DNA of 17,348 nucleotides from Bryobacteraceae bacterium. Lineage in GTDB: Bacteria; Acidobacteriota; Terriglobia; Bryobacterales; Bryobacteraceae. Of this stretch, positions 1 through 7,700 are shown piece by piece (positions within the stretch are counted from its first letter, which is position 1; each line of letters opens with the position of its first letter). The stretch lies in NCBI GenBank assembly GCA_014379815.1, contig JACMLA010000321.1, positions 1 to 17,348 of the forward strand, written 5' to 3'. The notes beneath the pieces are model-generated. The model ran no database searches. It was not told where the DNA came from and was given only the letters and a program-made list of their open reading frames with translations. The position numbers and the translations under genes are program-made.

Positions 1-336
1 AGCTGGGACAACCTCGACCGCTACCGCCGCAACGCCTGGACGGACTACAACCGCGCCATTACCCAGCTGTCGAAAATGCAGAAGGAACGAAAGAGCGAGC
101 CCGCCGAACAACTCAAGCAGGAAGAACGCGAAGAACGAGCCGAAATACGGCACGCCGAATACCTCAAAAAGACCGTAGCCCCGCTGGTCCGATGGCAATA
201 TACCCCAGCAAATGAAGAGAAATTGGGTTCGCTCGGTCAAACGAACTTATTCGAAGACGCTCCGGTGCAAGAGACACCAGAAGCACCGTCAGTTTCCATG
301 GAAGCGCAGCCAATTCTGACGCCCGAGGCCGCATAA
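1..336 (+). CDS. C-terminal part of a charged hypothetical protein, cut by the left edge
   Basis: The frame is open from base 1 to the TAA at 334-336, giving 111 visible residues. The first ATG in the window (76) is probably internal, because the codons before it read as the same kind of protein (SWDNLDRYRRNAWTDYNRAI). The pattern of an aromatic and Arg-rich stretch (RYRRNAW..YNRAITQL.KMQKERK) followed by a Glu/Lys/Arg-rich segment resembles, from memory, the C-terminus of a family of acidobacterial hypothetical proteins that begin with an STGPKTxEGK-type motif. That N-terminus is not in the window, so the assignment is weak. Residues about 20-60 are likely helical or coiled-coil; the last 40 residues are Pro/Glu-rich and probably disordered. 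No signal peptide can be judged. It converges on the minus-strand cytochrome gene with 38 bp between them, where I see no clear terminator. Function unknown. Confidence 0.6.
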   Translation, partial: SWDNLDRYRRNAWTDYNRAITQLSKMQKERKSEPAEQLKQEEREERAEIRHAEYLKKTVAPLVRWQYTPANEEKLGSLGQTNLFEDAPVQETPEAPSVSMEAQPILTPEAA

Positions 337-374
337 CAGAAGAAACCAGAGCCTAAACCAACGTCTCCGCCAAG

Positions 375-749
375 TCAGTTCGAAAGACTCACGCCAGAGC
401 TCCCTCTCGGAGCACCCCTGCGGATCCACTCAATCAGGACTTTGATGTCTTTTGACGGCAACTTCTTTCCAGGCGGCATCTGCACGTCGCCATTGTGCCG
501 GAGCGCTCGCACCAGCGAACTTTTTTCCGGTTGGAACGGAACAATCGCGACACCGCCCTTACCACGTTCCCTCCGCAGAGTATCGTCGTTCTCAAAGGAA
601 ATACCGCCCGCGTCGAGCTCGTGATTGTGGCAGCCAAGACAGTGTTTCTTTAGAATCAGGGCCACTTTCTCTTCATAAAATCGCTCCGCAAACAGACTCA
701 CAGGAGAACACAAGCACACTGCAAACACAACGGCAGAAGCCGGCCGCAA
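375..749 (-). CDS. Small secreted Planctomycete-type c-type cytochrome (PSCyt1-like)
   Basis: The 124-residue product begins with a signal peptide (residues 1-21, ending SLFA), so it should act outside the cytoplasmic membrane. Mature residues follow the Planctomycete-type cytochrome C (PSCyt1) pattern: the haem-attachment motif CLGCH at 37-41, a GGISFEN segment, GKGGVAIVPFQPEKSSLVRAL, then MPP at 91-93, whose Met91 is the likely distal haem ligand, and LIEWIRRGAP near the end. The family usually occurs fused to DUF1549/DUF1553 modules or in large proteins; here it is a single domain. Its role is presumably electron transfer to or from a periplasmic partner. The start codon is TTG (747-749), directly after the TAA stop of the upstream propeller gene and in the same frame. 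A GAAGG ribosome-binding site eight bases upstream and the signal peptide support this start. It very probably shares a transcript with the propeller gene. Confident on the family, not on the partner. Confidence 0.85.
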   Translation of the reverse strand: MRPASAVVFAVCLCSPVSLFAERFYEEKVALILKKHCLGCHNHELDAGGISFENDDTLRRERGKGGVAIVPFQPEKSSLVRALRHNGDVQMPPGKKLPSKDIKVLIEWIRRGAPRGSSGVSLSN

Positions 750-1874
750 TTACTTGACCTTCATCCCGGTACCAAACTGATTACCCGCGCGAACCACACG
801 TCCTCCGCGGATTTCGAGGTCCAGCAATTTCTCACTCTGCACCAGATGGCCTTGCTCATCTTTCAGAGTCGCCACGATTTTTCGCGTTGAAGCGTCGATG
901 ATGTCGCCCGTCGAAGAATACGCGTACTTGCCGTCCATGCTGAAGCTGATCCATCCCGGAAACTCCGGCAGGCGGATCGTATCCCCCTGTTTAGGAGGCA
1001 TTACTGTCGCGTCGAATATGTGGATCGCATTATTAGGTCCGTCTACAAGCCATAGCTCTTTCTCGTCCGGAGTCATCGCAATCCCATGGCTGGGGCACGA
1101 ATGCCGGGCTACAGGTCCCGTCTTGTAACCCTGAACCTCCACGCGGTGCAGCATCTTACCGGTGCTGATATCGCCAACCTCAAACCCCAGCAGTTCGTTC
1201 ACATTCACGAACACAAGGCTGTTGTTGCCATTGACGGTGAATGGCCGAATGCCGGCAGAGAATGGTCCTACCGCTCCGGAAATTGTGTGTGTCTTAGCAT
1301 CAGCAATCCGAAGCAGCGGTGACTTCAAACCGGCCATGTACACCCGCGACCCGTCCGGCGCCCAGATCGTATTGTGCGATCCCGACTTCGGTTCCAGCTT
1401 CGCAATGACATCGCCTGTGGACGCATTCACAACATGCCAGACAGGCCCTTCCAGTTGCGGTACGTACAAAGTCTTACCATCGGGAGACAGAGCCATCCGG
1501 TCGCATCCGCCCTCATACGTCCGGTCCCAGAGCTTCTTTCCCGTCACGATGTCCATCGCCATCAGACGGTTGATGTTACTGACGTACATCCTGCCCGTAG
1601 CTGCGCTGGCCGCAAAGCCCTTGACGTTCTCAACCTTCTCGCCAGGCTTGTAGTCCCACGTAGGAAAACGCGTGACCAGTTTGTAGCCATCATCGATGTC
1701 AAACACCAGCACTCCGACTCCGCCCCACTCGGTGTAGTTCCGAATGCCGGGACTGGCAACGTACAGCAGATGCTTTGGCTTTGAGGGCTTTTCCTGAGTC
1801 CAGGCCGAATGAGCAAACGAAAGCGTTAGCACGGCAGCAAGCAAACGAGCAGCATTCATAAACTTGCTATGCAT
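750..1874 (-). CDS. Secreted beta-propeller protein (YVTN/YncE-like)
   Basis: This 374-residue protein has a signal peptide (cleavage near residue 24-27, HSAWTQ), so it is exported. The mature part carries repeated blade signatures typical of YVTN/cytochrome-D1-like beta-propellers: ALSPDGKTLYV at about 128-138, WAPDGSRVYM at 171-180, MTPDEKELWLVD at 267-278 and FSMDGKYAYSS at 311-321, alternating with segments such as VNASTGDVIAKL and IDASTRKIVATL. The length fits one propeller of about seven blades. His-containing loops (GSHNT, RHSCPSHG) might bind a ligand or metal, but I see no catalytic motif that fixes a reaction. The start is ATG at 1872-1874; an ATG five codons later (MNAARLL) is also possible, and neither has a strong ribosome-binding site. 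The gene is followed without a gap by the cytochrome gene, suggesting a two-component periplasmic redox or substrate-binding unit. This is inference: some propeller-cytochrome pairs are dehydrogenases, but this one could be structural. Confidence 0.75.
   Translation of the reverse strand: MHSKFMNAARLLAAVLTLSFAHSAWTQEKPSKPKHLLYVASPGIRNYTEWGGVGVLVFDIDDGYKLVTRFPTWDYKPGEKVENVKGFAASAATGRMYVSNINRLMAMDIVTGKKLWDRTYEGGCDRMALSPDGKTLYVPQLEGPVWHVVNASTGDVIAKLEPKSGSHNTIWAPDGSRVYMAGLKSPLLRIADAKTHTISGAVGPFSAGIRPFTVNGNNSLVFVNVNELLGFEVGDISTGKMLHRVEVQGYKTGPVARHSCPSHGIAMTPDEKELWLVDGPNNAIHIFDATVMPPKQGDTIRLPEFPGWISFSMDGKYAYSSTGDIIDASTRKIVATLKDEQGHLVQSEKLLDLEIRGGRVVRAGNQFGTGMKVK
758..762 (-). promoter_or_regulatory. 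Ribosome-binding site (GAAGG) for the TTG-started cytochrome gene
   Basis: On the minus strand GAAGG lies eight bases before the TTG at 747-749, inside the last codons of the propeller gene. It decides the start: without it, the TTG might be dismissed as merely the first codon after a stop. It also implies translational coupling, since ribosomes ending at TAA (750-752) stop right beside the new start. Confidence 0.6.
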
Positions 1875-1975
1875 TCTATAAGCTGTCGTGCGAATTCTGT
1901 AATTTCTTTTCGCTTCAGTAGGCAGGGAGCAACGGTTTAGCAGTCTCGATTGACTCCCAAAAAAGGAAACAGAAA
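1875..1975. promoter_or_regulatory. Divergent intergenic region between the propeller-cytochrome unit and the secreted-protein gene
   Basis: These 101 bp lie between two divergent start codons, so at least one promoter in each direction should be here. The region is locally more AT-rich than its surroundings (AATTCTGTAATTTCTTTT near 1893-1910 on the plus strand). I cannot identify a convincing -35/-10 pair for either direction. The TTGACT at 1950-1955 is too close to the plus-strand start (1976) to be its -35 element. Confidence 0.4.
1963..1967 (+). promoter_or_regulatory. Ribosome-binding site (AAGGA) supporting the GTG start at 1976
   Basis: AAGGA lies eight bases before the GTG at 1976-1978, the ideal spacing. 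It supports GTG as the real start, and the signal peptide that begins immediately afterwards agrees. Confidence 0.7.
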
Positions 1976-3157
1976 GTGAAGCATATTAGCTCTTGCAGTC
2001 TCACATTTTTTGCGTTTACCGCGCTTACTTACGCACAGGTTTCGCCTGCTCAGGGACCAGTCGCCCCGGCGCCTAATTCCGTCATTCAACAGCTCAGTGT
2101 GGAGGGATTCTTAACGCTGATGGTTAGGGGATCCATTGAGCAGCAGATCACGGACATGAACGCTACTCTGGCCGCCGGGGATTCTCAGCGGGCCAGGCTT
2201 TCTCTCGAGCAGGTTTCCGTATGGAGTCCATGGCTCACACAAACCCAACACACGGTCCGTCCAAACGACCGTTATGTAAAAGTGCCCTACATCGTGGAAC
2301 TAAAGGTATCTAACATCGAATGGAAACAAGGTTCCAAATGGCTATCTTATCCGTGGAGTCGAAAAATTTCGATGGCCATCGATGTGAATAACTTCTGCAC
2401 AGGCTGGCAATGGGGCGGCGGAAACATCAAGATTGTTGCCGAACCCCAAAGGCCCTATCTCGACCCTGATCCGGGCTGGACCGAGGGCATCGTGAACTTC
2501 TTCCTTAATGGCCACCTCGTGCCGTACGTTAACACGAAGATGCAGGCTGCTCTGACCACTCCCGGAGGCGTCTCGCAAACTTTGCCCGCCAGATGCAATT
2601 CGCTTCAGGCTTTCGCGGGTGACCCAAATACCCGCTCCGACGACGCCGTCCAGTGGACCACTCCGCGCTTCCGTGTTCCGCCCGTAACGATCCCTCTCAC
2701 CGTGCGCCCGACTCACATAAAACGTCTGAAGGCGCGCACTCTCGCCGGCAATGTCCTGTACCAGGCTGTCGAGGCGCCCGGATTCGAGTTCTGGGCCGGA
2801 TACGGAACGTGGTTCGTTCAGCTTCCGCCCATGATAGAAGATCAGACTGTCGCGCTCGCTGCCCCCGCAATCGAGGCGGTGCCAAAGCCAAACGGAAGCA
2901 CCGCGCTCGTGGTTATCGCGAGTACAATCCATCAGGCCACGGAAAGTAATTTCCATACTTTCACCAGCGCAACAAACTTCGGAAACGGAACTCAGAAGGT
3001 GACCATTTACAAAACCTACTTTGAGCCTCCCAAGCCTCCATATAGTCCCAAGCCTCGAAAGCATACCGTGGCCGCATATGAGGTCACCTTCGATATAGTT
3101 GCGCCCTACCAGTACGCTACTTCACCGACCTTGGAGTCAGGCGAAACGATCGACTGA
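1976..3157 (+). CDS. Secreted protein of unknown function
   Basis: This 393-residue protein begins at GTG, with a good ribosome-binding site eight bases upstream and a clear signal peptide (residues 1-20, ending LTYA-Q), so it is exported. I do not recognise the family. The mature part opens with a Pro/Ala-rich linker (about 22-36), then a probable helical segment (FLTLMVRGSIEQQITDMNATL). Next comes a Trp/Tyr-rich beta region (EWKQGSKWLSYPWSRK), and near 169-193 a hydrophobic, amphipathic-looking stretch (EGIVNFFLNGHLVPYVNTKM). The second half is Pro-rich beta sequence, with a lysine- and proline-rich segment (FEPPKPPYSPKPRK) before the last strand. I saw only two cysteines in the mature part (141 and 207), which could form one disulfide. 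No enzyme motif is visible. The amphipathic stretch faintly recalls lipid-binding (TULIP-like) folds, but that is a guess. The MFS gene follows after 73 bp holding a hairpin, so co-transcription is uncertain. Confidence 0.65.
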   Translation: MKHISSCSLTFFAFTALTYAQVSPAQGPVAPAPNSVIQQLSVEGFLTLMVRGSIEQQITDMNATLAAGDSQRARLSLEQVSVWSPWLTQTQHTVRPNDRYVKVPYIVELKVSNIEWKQGSKWLSYPWSRKISMAIDVNNFCTGWQWGGGNIKIVAEPQRPYLDPDPGWTEGIVNFFLNGHLVPYVNTKMQAALTTPGGVSQTLPARCNSLQAFAGDPNTRSDDAVQWTTPRFRVPPVTIPLTVRPTHIKRLKARTLAGNVLYQAVEAPGFEFWAGYGTWFVQLPPMIEDQTVALAAPAIEAVPKPNGSTALVVIASTIHQATESNFHTFTSATNFGNGTQKVTIYKTYFEPPKPPYSPKPRKHTVAAYEVTFDIVAPYQYATSPTLESGETID

Positions 3158-3170
3158 CCTCGCTCTCGCC

Positions 3171-3206
3171 CCCGGCGAGCCATCCCTCAACGGCTGCTTC
3201 GCCGGG
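3171..3206 (+). terminator. GC-rich hairpin between the secreted-protein and MFS genes
   Basis: CCCGGCG (3171-3177) pairs with CGCCGGG (3200-3206), and the inner AGCC (3178-3181) pairs with GGCT (3192-3195), leaving a ten-base loop and a four-base bulge on the 3' side. The stem is strong but no T-run follows, so it is not a textbook intrinsic terminator. It could be a partial terminator, an mRNA stabiliser or an attenuator before the MFS gene. Confidence 0.35.
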
Positions 3207-3230
3207 CGCTTACCATCACGCTAGTCCTTC

Positions 3231-4769
3231 ATGGCCAACTTTTCAAATTCACCATGCGATGAAGCCGCGATCCTCGCGGCACCTTCGGTCCAGCCCGCAG
3301 GGAACGGAACATGGGTACTTGCCGCAACAATACTCGGCTCCAGCATGGCCTTTATTGATGGCACCGTAGTCAACGTCGCGCTTCCTGCGCTGCAGTCTTC
3401 GCTGGGGGCGTCCGTGTCCGAGGTCCAGTGGGTTGTTGAAGCCTACGCTCTGTTCCTCGCCGCTCTTCTGCTGGTGGGCGGATCACTCGGGGATCGGTAT
3501 GGGCGTCGCAAGATCTTCATGATTGGTGTGGTTATCTTCGCTGCAGCCTCGGCGTGGTGCGGAGCAGCGCCCGATATCGGGCACCTCATCACAGCGCGGG
3601 GTCTTCAGGGGATTGGCGGAGCGCTTCTGGTCCCCGGAAGTCTCGCATTAATCAGCGCATCGTTCCCGTCAGAAAAACGGGGACGCGCGATAGGAACATG
3701 GTCCGGCTTCACGGCGATCACTGGGGCGATCGGCCCTGTGCTCGGAGGCTGGATGGTACAGAACGCATCGTGGAGATGGGTGTTCTACATCAATTTGCCT
3801 TTAGCCGCAGCGGTCCTTTTGATTGCGATCTGGCGCGTTCCGGAAAGCCGCAACCCGGAGCAGTCCTGTCTGTCGCTGGACTGGTTAGGTGCTCTGCTGG
3901 CGACGATCGGACTTGGAGGAGTCGTCTTCGCCCTCGTTGAACCCTCTCGTGCACTGGTCCCTGGAATCGTCGGCCTTACCGCTCTGATTGCGTTCTTCTT
4001 CGTCGAGGCACATGCTCCATCCCCAATGATGCCGATGGACCTCTTCCGTTCTCGCAACTTTGCCGGTGCCAACTTGATGACGCTTCTGTTGTATACCGCT
4101 CTGTCCGGAGTTCTGTTCTTCTTCCCCATGAACCTCATCCAGGTTCAGGGATACTCAGCGACCGCAGCAGGTGCCTCGCTTTTGCCCTTTATCTTGCTGG
4201 TATTCGTTCTCTCCCGCTGGTCAGGAGGACTCGTCGCGCGCTACGGCTCAAAGCTGCCTCTGGTCACTGGACCCCTCATCGCAGCTGTCGGATTGGCGCT
4301 CTTTGCCCGGCCTTCTATCGGCGGCAGTTACTGGACCACCTTCTTCCCTGCCGTGATCATCCTCGGATTTGGGATGGCAGTCAGCGTCGCGCCTTTGACG
4401 ACAACCGTCATGAACGCGGTGGGACAAAATCGGGTCGGTGCGGCCTCGGGAGTCAACAATGCGGTATCCCGCATCGGCAACTTACTCGCGGTCGCGACCC
4501 TTGGCTTTATCTTGATCGCCGTGTTCAATCGCAACCTCGACCATCGGTTAAAAGCGATCAACCTACCAGCCGAGTCGATGCAAGCGCTGAAAGGACAGCG
4601 GGCGAGACTGGCGGCAATCCAGACAACGAATCAGGAAGCCCGTCAGGCAATCGCCGAATCATTCCTCGCAGGCTATCGCACAGTCATCGGGATCGCAGTG
4701 GCACTCGCCATCGGGAGTTCGATAAGCGCAGCAATCCTGATCGGACCTGAAGCTAAGGCACAGTCGTAA
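3231..4769 (+). CDS. MFS multidrug exporter, DHA2 family (EmrB/QacA-like, 14 TM)
   Basis: The 512-residue protein is an inner-membrane proton-driven antiporter of the drug:H+ antiporter-2 family, which typically has 14 membrane helices and about 450-550 residues. Family signatures are plain: FIDGTVVNVALPAL (41-54, motif D1) in the first helix, GGSLGDRYGRRK (83-94, motif A) in the loop between helices 2 and 3, TGAIGPVLGG (164-173, motif C, the antiporter signature) in helix 5, then WRWVFYINLP (181-190). The C-terminal half continues as hydrophobic helices ending in a short Gln/Ser tail. Substrate cannot be read from sequence; drugs, dyes or endogenous metabolites are all possible. No HlyD/EmrA-type adaptor or TetR/MarR regulator lies beside it. 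The ATG at 3231 has no clear ribosome-binding site, so translation may be weak or coupled to upstream. Its last 17 bases overlap the end of the opposing giant gene. Family is certain; substrate unknown. Confidence 0.93.
   Translation: MANFSNSPCDEAAILAAPSVQPAGNGTWVLAATILGSSMAFIDGTVVNVALPALQSSLGASVSEVQWVVEAYALFLAALLLVGGSLGDRYGRRKIFMIGVVIFAAASAWCGAAPDIGHLITARGLQGIGGALLVPGSLALISASFPSEKRGRAIGTWSGFTAITGAIGPVLGGWMVQNASWRWVFYINLPLAAAVLLIAIWRVPESRNPEQSCLSLDWLGALLATIGLGGVVFALVEPSRALVPGIVGLTALIAFFFVEAHAPSPMMPMDLFRSRNFAGANLMTLLLYTALSGVLFFFPMNLIQVQGYSATAAGASLLPFILLVFVLSRWSGGLVARYGSKLPLVTGPLIAAVGLALFARPSIGGSYWTTFFPAVIILGFGMAVSVAPLTTTVMNAVGQNRVGAASGVNNAVSRIGNLLAVATLGFILIAVFNRNLDHRLKAINLPAESMQALKGQRARLAAIQTTNQEARQAIAESFLAGYRTVIGIAVALAIGSSISAAILIGPEAKAQS
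4753..4769. other. 17-bp tail-to-tail overlap of the MFS and giant-protein genes
   Basis: The MFS stop is TAA at 4767-4769 (plus) and the giant gene stop is TAG read from 4755-4753 (minus). The two coding ends therefore share 17 bp, with no room for a terminator between them. Transcripts from either side must run into the opposite gene unless termination happens inside coding sequence. Confidence 0.9.
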
Positions 4770-7700
4770 ACGTGGCCGTTGCGTTGGCACTCGGGTTGTT
4801 GTTCGCCCAGTCAACCACAGTGGTCGCCCTGATCACATACTGCGTATTTGGCGACAGAGACGCCGCCGGATTCATCGTGACTGTGCGACCGTCGGTCGAG
4901 AGCGTATACGCAACGGGCACAACGATATTGGTGGCATTCACCCGAAGAGTGAGGCTGCTATCAGCGACCAGCCTGACCATGTTCACCGGCTCAGTGAAAA
5001 CCACCGAGGGCGATGTGCTCAACGGCAGATTGATAGTGCCCTGCACTGGCGTGAACTGGTAGCTTGCGAACCCGGCTGCGTCAAATGCCGAGCCCGTGGT
5101 GAAGGAACGCGTGACAGGGGCGAGCTGGTTGCCAGCAAGGTCCCGGATCCCTGTGATCGATAGCGTGAAGGTTCTGTTGTTGCCCAGAAGATCCACCGGT
5201 GTCAGCGTCAGCAGGCGGTTGCCTTCGCTGAAGCTGCGAGTCGCGGCGACCAGAGAGCCACTGCTGGTCAGGGTCACCAGAGACGCACTGGTTGGTTGAA
5301 TGGGCTCGCTAAACAGGATCTGTATCGCGGCGTTTACTGGCACTCCGGAAAGACCATTAGCCGGATTCGTAAACAGCACCTGCGGCACCGTCGTGTCGGG
5401 CGTTGCTGCGGTAGTGAACAGCTGTCCACCAACGCCAGGAGCGTTGTTGCCTGAGAAGTCTACGCTGCTTCCGACGTACCAGCTATGTTGCGTCTGCGTT
5501 GTCAGAGGAGCCGTGGGCGTAAAGTTCAATCGCCTTCGGTCGGAACTGAACGATAGAGTTCCAGGTACACACTGCGCGGTTGCATAGCTGTAGAGATAGA
5601 TGTTGCCAGAGCACGCGGTACCTTCGGCGGCAGTGTACCGGCTCATGTCGACAGGCTCAGTCCACTCGATAGTTAGAACCGGGTTCACAGGTACGTTCGT
5701 TTGGTTGTAAGCAAAGCTGACAGCCACTACTTGAGCCGGTGTCAGGTCTGGTCCGGATCCGGTCGTGAACTGACTGGTGGTGGTGGGAACTACGTTACCT
5801 GAAATGTCCTGTATGCCATTGATCGTGACAGTAATCTGAGCAGCGGTCGGCAGGACAGTAAGCGGCGTCAGAACAAACTCGGAATTGTTGTTTGTGACCG
5901 AGAGGGTCACCGGAATGGCGGTAGTTCCAGGGCCGGTCAACCTGAGAGTGTTCCCGTCACCCGTTAGCGGATTAATCGGACTGTTGAATGTCACCCTTAC
6001 ATAAGCATTCGTACCGACACTCGTGGACCCGTTTACCGGTGCTATGGACGGTGCCGCTGGCGCGATCGTATCGGTCTGATCGCCCGCATAGAAGTAGGTG
6101 TTGTTGGCCGAGGTTGGGCTCGTTCCCTGCATGTCTTTGATGCCCGTTCCAACGAACCAGTAATAGTAGGCTCCCGCCGTCAGTGTGCTCTGTGGACGGA
6201 TACGCACAATGTTTCCGTTGCGCAAAGTAATGGTTGACGGTACAAGCGATGAGTTGTTGTTCGGTCCTCGCAATTCGACATTCGCCGGTATGATCGTTGT
6301 CGGATCGAGAGGCTCGCTGTACTCAATCTCGATCACAGGGTTCCGGGGCTGTCCTTGAGAGCCTGGCTGGATCGAATACCGCACGACTGTGGGTGGCACC
6401 GGTACTGGATCGGGAGTGATACGGAAACTTCCGCTATACGCGTTCATCAGATTGCCGGCAAGATCCCGAACAAACTCTTCAACGAATACCTGCACAAAGC
6501 TGCCGTAAGCAAACGGTACGGAAGGAGTGAACTCGATCACCTGCCCACCGTTGGTCAACTGCACCGAACCGGTGATGAGCGCGCCATTCTGAGATACCCG
6601 CAACCCTCCGGTAACCGAAGAAGCATTCAGAGGCTTGGTTGCATAGAGCACGAGCTTCGCACCGCGATCCACGCCCTGCGCGCCACTGCCCGGCCTTTGG
6701 GACACGATCGAGGGCCGCTGTGTATCGCTGTCATTCAGCGTTGTAAACTGGCTCCGGAATTCCGGGAGCCGGTTGCCCGAAAGATCGGTAACCGAACCGT
6801 TGACGACGACACTGATCAGCGCACCGCCAGCCAGACTACCTGTCAGAAACAACGTTCGATTGTCGGTTGATCGTGTGATGTTGGTTCCGATTCGGGTCGA
6901 TCCCGCGAACAGGGAGATGTTGGTTTGGTTGACTGTTGACGGATCCAGCGACTCGGAGAAAGTCAGGACTACGGTTACGTCGCGGCCCACCCCTGTTGCG
7001 TTGTTTGCCGGCGACACCGACAGGACTTCGGGTTCCACAGCATCTGCGGTCGAGGCAGTATCGAAGAATGTCGACGAGGTCTGCGCGTTGTTGCCTGCCA
7101 GATCCTGCACCGGTCCCGAATAGTTGATATAGCGGGTAATGCGCGAGCTTGCAGGATAGGGCTGGGCGGGCGTAAATGTCACGACATTTCCGCTAACCGC
7201 GAAGGTTCCCGCGACAACCAGATTGCCGTTCTGCTGCAGATAAATGCGAATCGTGTCCGCATTGACGGTTGCCGGATTCACGGGCTCGCTGAAGGTGAAT
7301 GTCAGCGGCGTGGTCACCGGAACACCTGCTGCCTGATTCACCGGAGTCAAACTGGTCAGCGTCGGACCGGTGCTGTCTGGCGTCCCTGTGGCACCAGTGG
7401 TAAAGGTGCTGGAAAATGCCGCAATCTGGTTCCCGGAAGAATCGCGCAAGCCGGAGATCTCAACGGTATAAGCCGAAGAGATAGCAAGACTCGAGGTCGG
7501 TGTAAAGGTCAGGGACCTCCGATCTGTACTGAGAACGGTTGTGCCTGGGATGGCGGTTGTTCCCTGTCGCAGACGGAAGGCATTAGCGGGAAGAACGGCC
7601 TGTTCGATTTGTTCGCTCAGGTAAGCCGTAATTCTGATGTTCACAGGAATCCCTGCTGCACCGTTCGCAGGGTTGATGGCAGTAACAGACGGCGCGACGC

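Noticed and set aside
442..757. Plus-strand frames over the cytochrome gene
   Set aside because: The minus strand encodes a clear CxxCH cytochrome with a signal peptide; the plus frames show nothing recognisable.
375..1874. A single propeller-cytochrome gene broken by a nonsense mutation
   Set aside because: The downstream frame begins with its own signal peptide and has a ribosome-binding site, and the propeller protein ends naturally, so two genes are more likely.
1950..1955. TTGACT as a -35 box for the gene at 1976
   Set aside because: It lies only 20 bp before the start codon and overlaps the ribosome-binding region, leaving no room for a -10 box and leader.
1925..1958. Inverted repeat GGGAG...CTCCC in the divergent region
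   Set aside because: The arms are only five bases with a 24-base gap, which is expected by chance at this base composition; it may still be an operator, but there is no support.
2342..3064. Minus-strand open frame of 240 codons opposite the secreted-protein gene
   Set aside because: The plus-strand frame has a signal peptide and a well-spaced ribosome-binding site; the antisense frame is Arg/Ser/Gly-rich shadow sequence without any motif.
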